In this document: positions 45,500-57,241 of the stretch, one piece after another | How positions within the stretch are numbered: position 1 is the first letter of the stretch | How the letters are laid out: each line of letters opens with the position of its first letter | Origin: Fremontodendron californicum | Lineage: Eukaryota > Streptophyta > Magnoliopsida > Malvales > Malvaceae | Assembly (NCBI GenBank): GCA_030761205.1 | Contig: JAULJL010000005.1 | Span: 11,929,501-11,993,500 of the forward strand | Length of the DNA stretch: 64,000 nucleotides | Direction: 5' to 3' | The notes under the pieces: model-generated | Database searches by the model: none | Told to the model about the DNA's origin: nothing | Seen by the model: only the letters and a program-made list of their open reading frames with translations | Translations under genes and position numbers: made by a program

Positions 45500-46966
45500 A
45501 TGAAGAGTGAACAAGCTGCCCGAATGCAAAGAATGGAAAGGGCACAGGAAGGATTGCAAGAACAGTTGGCAAAATCTCAAGCAGAATCTAAAGATCAGAT
45601 GACTAAACTGATGGAGCTGGTGTCCGCCGCGATCAAGGGAAATGGATACACTAAAAACTTGGCCGCCAGAGAAGAGTTGAAGGCACAAAAGGGTCAGAAT
45701 GAGGTCATAATCTTAGATGGTCAGTCCCTTTAGAACACAGTTAATCCTGTCAACATCCTGAACTTAGATGATCCAACTGAACAAGCAAAATTGAAAATGC
45801 CTGAATTGAAGGAGGCTGAGTCGGCAGATTCCTAAGGAAAATATCAGATGTTAGATGAAAGGCTTCGGGCATTAGAAAGCATTGATATATTTGGGAGTGT
45901 AGATGTGAATGAACGTTGCTTGGTCCCCAACTTAGTCATTCCCTCTAAATTCAAGGTTCCCAATTTTGAGAAATATGATGGGACAATCGATCCGTCAGCC
46001 CACATCACTGTGTTCTACCCAAAAATGACAGGCCATACAGATAATAATAAGCTTTTGATCCACTGCTTTCGAGACAGCCTCAGTGGATCCGTAATTAGGT
46101 GGTATAGTCAGTTGAGCAAGGATCAGATTCGCTCTTGGATTGATTTGGCTAATGCATTTTTAAGCCAATACAAGCATGTGACCGATATGGCACCTGACTG
46201 TCTCACCTTGCAAAATATGGAGAAAAGGACTACAGAGAGTTTCAAAGAATACGCCTAGCGATGGATGGACATGGCCGCCCAAGTACGACCATCTTTGACA
46301 CAGAAGGAAGTCACCGCCCTTTTTGTGAATACACTACGGGCCTCGTACTATGATAGACTCGTCGACAATGCCATTAAGAATTTTGCGAATATGGTAATCG
46401 TAGGAGAGATGATTGAGAATTCTATCAAGAACGGGAAATTGAAAGGAGGTAAAACATCCAATACCGAGAGAAATAGGGCCTCGAAAAAGAAAGAGGAAGA
46501 TGTCCAAGCTATGGGAGATTTTGCCCCATATCCCTAATTCTCCTCGTATCAGCCATTCCACCCTACCCTAAACAACGTCTCTCAAGGTTCTTATCCTTAT
46601 GAACCAATGCCTGCAACTGCGCTAGCATTTACATCTGTCTATCAATCAAACACCCTTGGGGATAATCGAAGAGGCCGTAAAAAGCGAGCAAGAAATCAGG
46701 TTGACCTGACTCCTGTGTCGTACAGTGAGCTACTACCTCAACTCATCCAGAATCACCTTGTGACACCCATGCAATTAGAGCCTCTGAAGCCCCATTATCC
46801 GAGCTGGTATGATGCTAATGAGTGTTGCGATTATCATTCTGGCAGTCAAGGTCACTCAACGAAGAACTACCCCGCTTTGAAGTACAAGGTCAGGGATCTC
46901 ATCAAGGTTGGTTCGATAAGTTTTGAAGATGGAAAAGCCAAGTGTCATAAGAAACATTGTGGATGA
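45500..46966 (+). pseudogene. gag of Tat/Ogre-like element B, four in-frame stops
   Basis: One reading frame runs from about 45500 to 46966 without a frameshift and is interrupted by stops at 45731, 45833, 46256 and 46535. It starts with a coiled-coil-like region (MERAQEGLQEQLAKSQ), then the capsid-like core (VPNFEKYDGTIDPSAHI, LIHCFRDSLSGSVIRWYS, WIDLANAFLSQYK), ending with CDYHSGSQGHSTKNYPALK, a degenerate version of the Tat gag zinc-finger-like motif; the Cys expected before ALK is replaced by Tyr. It ends at a TGA at 46964. All four internal stops are TAG or TAA. Protease, RT and integrase are not found downstream, so the element is gag-only. Confidence 0.85.
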
Positions 46967-49489
46967 TCATATTAGGATTTCTGATGCATGTAGTTCTATA
47001 CACTGTGATGATGAAAACACTTGTCTCATGTTGACATCTAAATGAAATAAATAAATTTTGAATTTAAATGTTTTGTTTTCATCATATTTTAGTAATAATT
47101 TGAATTTTCAAAAACAAATGAAACTTTGAGAAAATTTGTGGTAAACAATAATAAGGGGTTTTAACATGAAATAACGGGCAGTCTCGAGAATATTGATGAT
47201 CCTTGTTAGAAATGACCCAATACCCCTCCCCTCTCTTTTGGGCTTTCCTATGCCTAATCCCTTGAACCAAGACCACTTGAAAGACCTAATGCATTAAGGA
47301 ATATGAATGATTAAACTTCATAAAACCATTGTCACTACAAAATAAGCAAAGATGTAGATCATAGTCTAAGCTATGAGCAAAGGAACGAAATTTTTGAAAA
47401 TTTTTCGAGCTCCTAGGAAACTCGAACAAATAAAACATTCTTTCAAGAATATAGATTGTGGTAATTTGATGTGTGTCAAGGATGTGCTAAAACCATTCAC
47501 ATCCTTTCCAATAACCCGAAAACACCTTGCCCAAATATCACTTCATGATTGACACCTCAAGGCACAATGACCAAAGCAGATTATCCCATGTCCTAGAGAA
47601 AACTTGTTTCTGGGTTATATTTTCCTTGTCACTTCAAACAAACCCAAGATTGAAACTCAGCCTTTTCAATACAAACCTAGACTTGCGATATTCCTCGTAA
47701 TGATACAAATTACCAGAGTTGATCAAGTTGGGGCATCATATGTGGAAAAGATAGATACATGGTGAATAAGGATGGAACTAATGCATGAATCATTGGGGGC
47801 ATGCGAAAAAAATTGTGATATCATGCATATGAGAATTCGGATAATTTCGAAATGCAAAATGAAATTATGATTATCTATTCCCTCTGGAGATTGGTTTTCA
47901 AGGAGAATATTTGTGCTTGATATGAGAAATGGCCATTTTTCATATCCGTTTCATGAAAAGAAATTATCCATAGTCACCCCATTTGGGTCGAAAGAATTCT
48001 TTCTTCTTTGAACCCTAATCAAGGATCACCCTCTACACTGGGGGGCAAATGCGAGGAGAGATCTTCTCAAAGATCATAGAGAAATGAGTCCTAACTCAAG
48101 GGCAGATACAAAGCAAATTGGGTGCCAAATAAATACGGGCTCACTCTGTCGAAGAGAAGAAAAAGGAGAAAAAAAATGGCGAAATGAAAGCCTAGAACAA
48201 AACAAAAGAAAAAAGAAAAAAAAACCAAAAAAAAACATATGTGTGTGAAAAAGGATGGTGAAATGAAAACCAAGAACAAAGAAGAAAAGGAGCAAAAGTC
48301 AAAAGAAGAAAATAAAAGTCTAAAAGGGACAAGTGCTTCGAAAGGGAATCTTCCTCAAGAAATGATCCTTGATCTGATTACCCTCAAACACATATTTTGG
48401 GCCTATTTATCCTTTCGATCTGAACCCTGAACCTTGGCCTACATTACGTGCTTTAAAAGTCCATTTCGATCAAGCATGAATATTTAACTTGAAGGGTTTT
48501 TCCTTAGATTTTATCCCATCTCATCGAATTATCATTTCACTATGGAAGAATTTAAAATTCTCAAGTGCATGGTAGAACAATAAAAAAAAAAAGAAGGAAA
48601 AATGGAAAGAATGGGACTCTAGGGCGAAAACCCAAAAATGGGCAGTCTAGAGTAAAATGGGAATTTTTTATGCCATTTATGTTAGTGCCGATGCCACAAA
48701 AAGAGAAGGTCATCTTAAAGAAGTCGAGGAACATATAGGAATTCTTGAACCTCATAAACTGCCAGCTCTCATTTGGAGGATTGGCTTCAAAAAGCCTGAG
48801 ACCTTTTTTCCCTCCAAAATTAACTTTCCAGTCTAAACATCCCGGCCAATCTTAACGCCTGTCAAAACGCCATGATTTGGAAACTAAAATAATGTTGAAT
48901 TTGTTTGACTCAAGGAATTCGTGTTTTACAAAACCTGTTCCATTTGTGAGCCTAGAAGGGACATATATTTTTGTTGTGAAGTTTTTTTTCGATCAACCAA
49001 AATCCTTTTGTACCAAACTTTTTCAATTCAAGTTGGAAAACCCAAATTGACATTCAGAAAATTCCTAACAGTGATCATCAGTCTTCAAGTGATTTGTATA
49101 TCACACATTATGGGGTTAATATTTTTGGTTCAGAAGTTTTCATTAGATAAGCAATTTTTTTTTTCAAAAAGGGAAAATAAATAAAAATATTTTTGAAATA
49201 CCCATTTTTTATGTTGGCATGAGACAAGAGTTTTTATAACCTAAAGGTATAGGACTACTGAGATAGATCTTGACTCCCGAAAATGTGAAGAAGGAATGAA
49301 CATTCGGCTTAGACTTCTGTTCATAAGAGTTGAAAATCGTTGGGGCAAAGAGAATAGCCAAAGACTGAAAAGGAAATGATCTCTTATGGGGCATGAGTAT
49401 TCAAGATACACTCTGATTTGAAAAGAAAGAATGAATTGGAAAAGCTAAACCAAAATCTAAAAAAGTAATCGGGGACATTGGCATCATTC
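46967..49489 (+). other. 3' untranslated region of element B, no coding remnant
   Basis: Long non-coding stretch between gag and the 3' minisatellite. It contains CTACACTGGGGGGCAAATG at about 48034, a word often seen after pol in Tat elements, and A-rich segments with many short frames on both strands. I found no protease, RT, RNase H or integrase motif in any frame, so pol was deleted. Confidence 0.6.
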
Positions 49490-50390
49490 ATAAGCACTTA
49501 CCTCTTTATTGAGCTTTGCATCTGCATCGTGTCAGCAAGCATTTGCATCATTTATAGGTACTTGCATTTGCACCATTCCATGAGTATCTGCATTTTACCC
49601 TTACATTTACATCCTTCATGGATATTCGCGTTTGCGTCATCTCAAGCAATTGCATCATTTCTAGGATTAGTGTATCTTCATTATTGTGTGGTAACTGCAA
49701 TTACACCATTCATGGACCAATCACATGAACACGATTCGTAGAGGCATTTGCATCTTTTCATGAAGCATTTGCATCAGTATTGATCTTTGCATTTGCATCA
49801 TTTAGAAGCATTTTGCACTTGGCTAATCTTTGCACATTGCTAATCTTTGCATTTGCCTCATTTTGAAGCATTTGCACAATATCGATATTTGCATCTGCAT
49901 CATTCCATGAAGTAGTTGCGTCAATATTGATCTTTGCATTTGCATCATTCAGAAGCATTTGCATAATGTTGATCTCTACATCTGGATCAGGAAGCATTTG
50001 CACAATGAAGCATTTGCATCTTATTCAATATCTGCATCTGCATCAAGAAGCATTTGCATCAATCTAAGACATTTCCATTTGCACCATGAAGCATGTGCAT
50101 CTTGTTAAAGACATCTGCATTTGCATCAAGAAGCATATGCATCAATCCAAGACATTTACATTTGCACCATGAAGCATTTGCATCTTATTCAATATCTGCA
50201 TTTGCATCAATCCAAGACATTTGCATTTGCACCATGAGGCTTTTGTATCTTATTCAATATCTGCATCTGCACCCAAAGCATTTGCATCAATCCAAGCCAT
50301 TTGCATTTGCATCAAGAAGCATGTGCATCTTGTAAAGATATTTGTATCTGCATCATGAAGCATTTGCATCCTCTCTCAAAGATTTCGGGT
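49490..50390. repeat. GCATTTGCATC minisatellite in 3' UTR of element B
   Basis: Same degenerate array as at 1-1590 (AGAAGCATTTGCATC, TTGATCTTTGCATTTGCATC, CAATCCAAGACATTTGCA). It ends just before the LTR at 50486. Unlike element A there is no 65-bp array after it. Confidence 0.85.
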
Positions 50391-51149
50391 ATAATTTTCA
50401 ACATGTTTTCAAGAACCAATATCCATATGTTCAAAAATGAACAAGTCTTTGGTGATGATAGCCGAAGCCTTTGCTGGAGATATCCTGTAGCACCTAATTT
50501 TGTTCGGACCCCTAAATCAGGTACATTTTCTTCCTAACTTCATTTTTCAAATTGCTAAAAGGCTTTTCTCATCCTGCAGGTGGTACTCCGAGACAATCTA
50601 AGAAAGCAGACAAAAAAAAAGTCAAACTCAAAAAAGTCAACCTTAAAAAAGTCAACCCCAAAAAAGTCAACTACTAAAAAAGTCAACCCATTTCAAAAAA
50701 TCAAGATTTGAGGTTCAATTGAAAAATGGTGAAAGAATTTTGATAATCCAAGGTCTACATTGAAAGATATGGAGATCGAAAGTTGGGTTACAGAATCTCA
50801 GTAGAAAAGAAACCCTAGTCGGGAAATTTGGTGAAAAGTGATTAAACGATCAAATTGATCAAAATTGAAGGTTCCAAATGAAAGATAAGTACTGAATATG
50901 GGTAATGTAGAAGCCACTTGGAAGAAAACTGATAGAAAAGTCAATTCAGAAGAAAATCGAGAATTAGGGTTTTTTTTATGGATTTAAGTGAAATTTGGAA
51001 GAATTACAAAAATGGCCCGATTCGGTAGATCTAAAGCCCTTAATTGATGAGAAATGATTAAAAAAGGATAGACCCAAGGCTCAGTTTGAAGAAAATCTGA
51101 AAGTCGGACTTGTTTTGAACAAAACCGGGTTTCGGAGGCAAAATTGGAA

Positions 51150-51560
51150 AATATGGGAAAAATAGCAAATGAACTCCAAAAATTCTGAAAATTTGCAAAT
51201 CTCATTTTTAAATTATTTGGAAGAGATTGGCTAAAGAAAATCTTGATTCGGAGTTCGTTTGCAAAATGGCCAAATCTCGGGTCCCCTATATAATAATTCA
51301 AGCAGATAAATCCCAAAAAAATAGCAAATGAGCTCTAAAAATTATGAAAACTTCCAGATCATATTTTTAAATTATTTAGAAAATATTGGAGAAGAAAAAT
51401 CTGGATTCGGAGGTCGTTTAAAAAATGGTAAAGTTCGGGTGAATAAAAGGGATAATTTCGGAAATAAATCCGAAATAAATAGCAAATGGACTCAAAAAAT
51501 TTTGAAAGCTTCCAAAATTCAATTTGTTTATTTATTTAGGAAGTATTAAAAAAAGAAAAT
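51150..51560 (+). repeat. about 160-bp subrepeats in the right LTR
   Basis: Three units carry AAAAATAGCAAATGARCTC, AAAAATTMTGAAAA and a TTTTTAAATTATTTRGAARA word. Same family as the blocks at 3880 and 33400. Confidence 0.7.
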
Positions 51561-52365
51561 TTGAATTTGGAGTCCGTTTGCTATTTATTTAGGTTCGGGG
51601 GGCAAAAAGGTCATTTCACCGAAGAAACCAAAAAGGGCAAATTTGTAATTGAGGAAAATATGAAAGAAGAAGGAATTGCTGGGATTTTTATTCCATTGGT
51701 CAGCCAGCATAGAGGATAAGAAGGAAGCTTGAACAATTTAATTCCCTAGTCACTATCAAGCCACATGTTACCACTAACACCTTGCAAATGGTCCTCCCTT
51801 CATCCAATGGCTTAGGTGCCTTATAGGAATGTTGAATGCACCACCCAATGGCCAAGTTTAAATCCCAAGATGACATTTTTATTTGTCATGATAGAATCCT
51901 CATCTAATGGCCAAGAATAGAAGAAAAAAGATGAGCACAATTCATCCAAAGGTGAGCATTCATTCGGTCAAGCAAGGGAGTGCATGGGATTGTCTCTTTT
52001 CATCCAATGTCTTAGGCCATCTACAAGGGCTGAGTACACATGTTGAGGGCTGGATTTAATCTACAAGATTTCATTTTTATGTTGTCCTCATCCAATGACC
52101 AAGAATAGAAGAGCACAACTCATCCAAGGGTAGGCACTCCAGAGGGCAAGCAAGGGAGAGCATGGGATTGGTCCTCTTTTGCATCTAAGGGCTGAGGTTA
52201 CTACAAGAGCTGAGTACACATCTTAAGGGCTGCTATTAATTGGCAAGATGACATTTTTATGTTGTCATCAAAATATCTTAATCTAAAGGCCAAGATTGGA
52301 GGAGAAAAAGTGCAAATTCCATCCAATGGTGGAGGGGCCATTCGGCCAAGACTAAGGGAGAGGGG

Positions 52366-53875
52366 TGATAACTCGTATAATTATATAGTTTTTAGTTATG
52401 TTTTATTATTGTTTTGTGTCAAATACGAGTTATTATTGTTTAGTCTAATTGTGTTTATGATATTTTATATTTTTATGTAATTTGGTGTTTTTCATGAGTT
52501 TCTTTGAGTGATTTCAGATTACTAGGTTAAATCAAAAATTAAGGGCAAATCCAATTCAGTTCCAGTTCCGATACCTTTTGCCATATCAGCTATATCTGGA
52601 GTTTCACGGAAGCATTAAGGCTGAAATTTTGACAGTGCAAAGTTAAGAGGCATATCTATCTTTTTCATGTTTTACACTTCTTGAAACAGAGTCGTTTTCC
52701 CTACCGAAATCAACCATCAAGTTGGCTGATGTGCAATGACGTCTGTTCTGCACCGTTTTGGTATTTTGACCATATCTTCCGATCCACATGAGCAAATGAT
52801 CTGATTTCAACGGCTACGGATCCGTAACTGATAGGGGTATATTTTTCTAGAAGACCATTTGATCAGATCGAGCCTCCAACATTGACAAAATCGACCATCA
52901 AGCTGGCTGATCAGAATTGTCATACAATATGACGAAAATTGTTAGAAAAATGCACGCACCTATTATACCTACCTTTGAAATTTATAAAGCTTGTCTCTTG
53001 TCATTTAGCTCTCCAAAATGTGTATAAATAGAGGGCCTTGGATGATTGTAAGAGTATTAATATACATTGGTAGGATATTAGCCATTGTAATAAAATTCTC
53101 TAAGTTTTCTTCTTCTTTTTTTTCTCTAGTTTTTTTTTTTATTTATTTACTTATGCTTCTTACATTTCTTTTCATTTTATTCATATCTAGTATGTGTTGC
53201 TAATCATATTGTTGAGGTGATGAGGTGAAGCTTTTGGTAAATGCTAAGGTTAGTCTCTTAAACATGAGCTAAAATGAATCATCATTTATAAACACTAGTA
53301 TAGATAATATTTTCTTTTGGTTTAAAATCATACTTACAAAGTAGGAATCTTGATTCATTATTGACAAGGAAAATGGCACAGTAAATGCTTGGTTTCATAA
53401 CATTGATTTGTTGTAGACATATACCTTGGCATAAGGAATGCTTGGACTCTTTTTATGAGTTTTGAGGACACCAAATGAACATAATATCATATGCTATGGA
53501 CGTTGGACAATTTGGACTGAATTGCTAAACCTTCCGATTGGAACCTCCCTTATGTGTGGATTTCAATTGTGTAATAAAACAAGATTAATCTTAGCATAAC
53601 ACCAAGAGTGGATTCTCTAACCTCAACATCTTTTCTTATTGTTTTTTATATCTTGTTTAATTTCTTTTATATTTTGTTTATTTTGTTCTCTAATATCTTG
53701 TTTATCTTATTTTGTTGTTGATTCCCTAATATCTTGTTTACTTTCTTTGTCTTATATATTTATAAACTTATACTTACTAATACGCTTCCCTGTGGTTCGA
53801 CCTCGGACACCCGAGAATTTATTACTTGAACATAACCTGTACTTGGGTTTACAACTCTTAATTGAGTCTCCATCA
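52366..53875 (+). repeat. 5' LTR of the Athila-LOG element
   Basis: 1510 bases, TGATAACTCG...TCTCCATCA. A TATA box (TATAAATA, 53023-53030) and an AATAAA (53089-53094) lie in the expected order for a promoter and a polyadenylation signal. A copy of the first half is in the solo LTR at 38905-40986. Confidence 0.95.
53023..53030 (+). promoter_or_regulatory. TATA box of the Athila-LOG 5' LTR
   Basis: TATAAATA inside GTGTATAAATAGAGGGCC, 59 bases before an AATAAA. It is conserved in the 3' LTR at 61402-61409. It would drive the genomic RNA and any spliced RNA of the element. Confidence 0.75.
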
Positions 53876-53881
53876 AGTTTT

Positions 53882-53899
53882 TGGCGCCGTTGCCGGGGA
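53882..53899 (+). other. primer-binding site (tRNA-Asp type)
   Basis: TGGCGCCGTTGCCGGGGA, six bases after the LTR, is complementary to the 3' end of plant tRNA-Asp and is the hallmark primer site of the Athila lineage. Confidence 0.95.
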
Positions 53900-53948
53900 G
53901 GCAATACTAAGTATATAAGTTTATAAGTATATTTATTTTTATTTTTAT

Positions 53949-54040
53949 TGGCTGGTTATACCGCCTAATTTTCTATATATTTATATTTATATTGTATATT
54001 AACTTTGTTTTATTTTTATTGGCTGGTTATACCGCCTAAT
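53949..54040 (+). repeat. two copies of a GGCTGGTTATACCGCCTAAT motif after the primer site
   Basis: The motif is at 53950-53969 and 54021-54040, with TTTTATT before each. The same motif occurs four times inside the solo LTR at 38905-40986, on the opposite strand. Function unknown; the position between primer site and gag is where packaging or dimerisation signals lie. Confidence 0.85.
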
Positions 54041-54127
54041 CTGTATATTAACTTTGTTTTATGCTTGTTTGGCGACGTGATTTTAGATCTCGTCGTTTAG
54101 TTAGATTTTATTGTGAAACTTTTTCAG

Positions 54128-54133
54128 GTAATC
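54128..54133 (+). promoter_or_regulatory. candidate 5' splice site before gag
   Basis: TTTTTCAG/GTAATC. The CAG/GTAAT word fits the plant splice-donor consensus well and lies 26 bases before the gag ATG. Joined to the acceptors before 57242 or 58124 it would remove gag-pol and give short messenger RNAs for the downstream frames. Prediction only. Confidence 0.45.
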
Positions 54134-54153
54134 TTTCTAATACAACTCCTACC

Positions 54154-56646
54154 ATGGCTGACAATGAAAGTGTTCATGCTGAAGATGAGAACAGACAAGT
54201 ACGCACCATGCGTGACTACTTGCAACCAACTCGAAGCTCATCACCCTCTTGTTTTATTTTTCCTCTCAATGCAAACAACTTTCGTTTTAAACCAGGTATG
54301 ATAGCTTTGCTTCCAAATTTCCATGGGTTAGAATCGGAAAGTGCTTACTCGTTTCTAAAAGACTTCGAGGATGTATGTGTCACCTTTAATGACCAACAAT
54401 GTACAAATGAAATTGTCAAGCTAAAATTATTTCCTTTTTCTTTAAAAGATAAAGCAAAAATTTGGCTTCATAATTTAAAACCAAGGTCAATTGGCACATG
54501 GCAAGAATTACAAACTGAGTTTCTGAAGAAATTTTTCCCAGCACATAAAACTACTGCTTTGAAAAGACAGATTCAAAATTTCAATCAAAATCAAAATGAA
54601 GCATTTTTTCAGTGCTGGGAGCGTTTTAAAGATTTGTTAAGTTCTTGTCCACATCATGGTTTTGAAAAATGGCGTCTTATTAGTTTCTTTTATGAAAGTT
54701 TAACTCCCGAAACTAAACAATTTGTTGAAACAATGTGTAACGGTGAGTTTCTAGAAAAAGAACCTGAAGAAGCCTTTGACTACCTAGACCATTTGGCAGA
54801 TAACTCTCAAGCCTGGCACACAGATAATTCCTCTGAAAGTTCCAATAGATCTAATATTTTTTCTAACAGAGGTAAATATCATTTTAGTCAAGAAGATGAG
54901 ATAAAAGCTAAAGTAGCTAATTTGGCTAGAAAGATTGAAGCCAAGGAACTTAGAGAAGTAAAAGAAGTCAAAACGGTTAAAAATGAAGAAAGTTGTGGAA
55001 TTTGTGAAATCATGGGACACCCCACTTCTGAATGTCCAAACATTCCCATTCTTAAAGAAGCGTTGCATGATCAAGTAAATTCCATAAACACATTTAAAAA
55101 GCCTTTTCCTTCTCCTTACTCTGAAACGTATAACCCTGAATGGAGAGATCAGGGCAACATTTTTTCCTATCAACCTTCACGTGTACAAACCTTGGAAGAG
55201 ACATTGCAAGCATTCATGCAAACACAAGCAAATGTGAATAACCAAACTTCACAGGATATCAATGAGATCAAAAACACCTTGTCCACATTGACAGCTTCAT
55301 TACGCACTCAAGAAAAAGGTAAGTTTCCTGCTCAACCTCAGCCTAACCCTTCTACTCAATGTCTTGTTTCTTGCTCCAATGAAACTCAACAGGAAAATGC
55401 CAGTTCTATCACAACTCTTCGAAGTGGAAAGGCAATTGACAAAAAGATTCCATCAAAAGACCAAGATCCTCCTTCCCCTCCGAAAAGTAATGGTAAGGAT
55501 GATGGTAAGTCTGAACTTCTTGAAAATTTGGACAAAGAAAAAGGTATGCATCATGCTCCTTTTCCTCAAAGGTTGCAAACAATAAAGAATTTGAATCAAA
55601 ATGCAGAAATTTATGAACTTTTCAAACAAGTTAAGATTAACATTCCTTTATTGGATGCAATCAAACAAGTTCCATCTTATGCTAAATTTTTGAAGGACAT
55701 GTGCACATTTAAAAGGAAACATAATGTACAAAAGAAAGCATTTCTGACGGAAAGTGTGAGCTCAATCATTCAGCACCTTACTCCACCAAAATTCAAAGAT
55801 CCTGGATGTCCAACAATCTCATGCATCATTGGAAACACTAGAATAGAACGTGCATTGCTTGATCTTGGTGCTAGTGTTAATCTTTTACCTTTTTCTGTTT
55901 ATCAACAGTTAGGTTTAGGTGTACTCAAGGAAACACCTGTTACACTTCAACTAGCTGATCGTTCTGTAAAAATTCCTCGAGGGATAGTTGAAGATGTTTT
56001 GGTTCAAATTGATAATTTTTACTTCCCTGTTGATTTTATTGTTTTGGACACACATCCTGTTTCAAATCCAAATGTTCAAATTCCTGTTATATTAGGCCGT
56101 CCATTTCTTGCAACTTCTAATGCTCTGATAAATTGCAGGAATGGTATTTTGAACATTTCTTTTGGAAATATGACTTTAGAATTAAATGTGTTCAACATTT
56201 GCAAGCAACCTGGTGATGATTCAGAAGTACATGAAGTGGATTTCATTGAAGAACTTGTTCATGAACATCTCACCACTACCATATTCCATGATCCTTTAGA
56301 AGCTTATTTAATTGAATGTGAGTTTGATAATGCTTCAGAAATTTCACACACTGATTCTTTGTTAAATTCTTTTCAGGATAAGCATCGTTGGAAACAAAAG
56401 TTTGAGGAACTCCCATCACTCACAAATGTCACTGTACCATCAACTATTGAACCGCCCAAGCTGGATTTAAAACCATTGCCATCCGAGCTAAAATATTCCT
56501 TTTTGGGAAAAATTCCTTCTCAATGGAGCCCCCAAGATAAAAGGAAGTTTCTGAATGAGGTAAAGAAGTTCTACTGGATGACCCTTACTTGTTCAAATAT
56601 TTTCCTGATCAAATTTTTCGAAGATGCATTCCCGACAATGAGGTAA
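54154..56646 (+). CDS. Athila gag-protease polyprotein
   Basis: 830 residues from the ATG at 54154. The frame is open 31 codons further, but MADNESVHAEDEN at 54154 is the usual Athila gag start and follows a splice-like site. In order: MRDYLQPTR leader; capsid-like retrotransposon gag core (LPNFHGLESESAYSFLKDFE, WLHNLKPRSIGTWQELQTEF, FNQNQNEAFFQCWERFKDLL); a CCHC zinc knuckle (CGICEIMGHPTSEC) near residue 290; a Ser/Thr/Lys-rich linker; and a retropepsin-like protease with ALLDLGASVNLLP (catalytic Asp) and VILGRPFLATS. The end joins directly to sequence that in complete elements precedes integrase (QWSPQDKRKFLNEVKKFYW), so reverse transcriptase and RNase H are deleted near 56505. A one-base slip near 56578 then moves the reading to the next frame. 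Gag and protease look intact. Confidence 0.9.
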   Translation: MADNESVHAEDENRQVRTMRDYLQPTRSSSPSCFIFPLNANNFRFKPGMIALLPNFHGLESESAYSFLKDFEDVCVTFNDQQCTNEIVKLKLFPFSLKDKAKIWLHNLKPRSIGTWQELQTEFLKKFFPAHKTTALKRQIQNFNQNQNEAFFQCWERFKDLLSSCPHHGFEKWRLISFFYESLTPETKQFVETMCNGEFLEKEPEEAFDYLDHLADNSQAWHTDNSSESSNRSNIFSNRGKYHFSQEDEIKAKVANLARKIEAKELREVKEVKTVKNEESCGICEIMGHPTSECPNIPILKEALHDQVNSINTFKKPFPSPYSETYNPEWRDQGNIFSYQPSRVQTLEETLQAFMQTQANVNNQTSQDINEIKNTLSTLTASLRTQEKGKFPAQPQPNPSTQCLVSCSNETQQENASSITTLRSGKAIDKKIPSKDQDPPSPPKSNGKDDGKSELLENLDKEKGMHHAPFPQRLQTIKNLNQNAEIYELFKQVKINIPLLDAIKQVPSYAKFLKDMCTFKRKHNVQKKAFLTESVSSIIQHLTPPKFKDPGCPTISCIIGNTRIERALLDLGASVNLLPFSVYQQLGLGVLKETPVTLQLADRSVKIPRGIVEDVLVQIDNFYFPVDFIVLDTHPVSNPNVQIPVILGRPFLATSNALINCRNGILNISFGNMTLELNVFNICKQPGDDSEVHEVDFIEELVHEHLTTTIFHDPLEAYLIECEFDNASEISHTDSLLNSFQDKHRWKQKFEELPSLTNVTVPSTIEPPKLDLKPLPSELKYSFLGKIPSQWSPQDKRKFLNEVKKFYWMTLTCSNIFLIKFFEDAFPTMR

Positions 56647-57080
56647 GTAGTGTAATTAAGTTTTGTCATTCCGAGGCATGTGGTGGTCATTTTTCATCAA
56701 AGAAAACTGCTGCAAAAATTTTACAGTGTGGATTTTACTGGCCAACTTTACTCAAAGATGCATATGAGAATTCTAAAATTCATAAAGAAAGAACTAAAGC
56801 CTTTCATGACAAGTTAATTTCAAGAAAAACATTTGATGTTGCGCAAAAAGTTCAACTTTATAATTCTAGACTTCACATATTTCCTGGTAAGTTGAGATCA
56901 AGATGGACTGGCCCATTTGTGGTTAAACATGTGTATCATTATGGAGCAGTTGACATTGAGAATCCTAAAAATGGTAACGTATTCAAGGTAAATGGACAAA
57001 GACTCAAACTCTTTTTGGAAAATCATGTTACTCAAGAAGAGGTTGTTTTTCTTTCTGATCATTGTTTTGAAAATAACTAG
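56589..57080 (+). pseudogene. integrase remnant, catalytic core deleted
   Basis: The frame reads the N-terminal zinc-binding part (FKYFPDQIFRRCIPDNE, CHSEACGGHFSSKKTAAKIL, CGFYWPTLLKDAYE) and passes without a stop into the C-terminal part (HKERTKAFHDKLISRKTFD, then KLRSRWTGPFVVKHVYHYGA). The second half of the zinc finger and the whole D,D-35-E core are missing. The junction lies at an AYEN word near 56763-56774. In complete elements similar (D/E)AYE words occur at both sites, so the deletion may have used this short homology. It cannot be an active integrase. It ends at the stop at 57078. Confidence 0.85.
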
Positions 57081-57228
57081 ATGTAAATATAATTTTTACT
57101 AATCTTCAAAAAAAAAAAATACATTTTTTTTAACCCCGGTTAAATGGCGGATAACGGTACTCCGTGATTATTTAAGTCGGTTCCATCAGTTACCCACAAA
57201 ACTGATATTGTATATAAATTTCTCTTTC

Positions 57229-57240
57229 ATTTTTTTTCAG
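57229..57240 (+). promoter_or_regulatory. candidate 3' splice site before the 178-aa frame
   Basis: CATTTTTTTTCAG ends at 57240, a strong polypyrimidine tract and AG one base before the ATG at 57242. A TATATAAA word also lies 32 bases upstream (57210-57217), so an internal promoter is an alternative reading. Confidence 0.45.
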
Positions 57241-57241
57241 G

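Noticed and set aside
54784..55173. 129-aa minus-strand frame
   Set aside because: Antisense shadow of the gag zinc-knuckle region.
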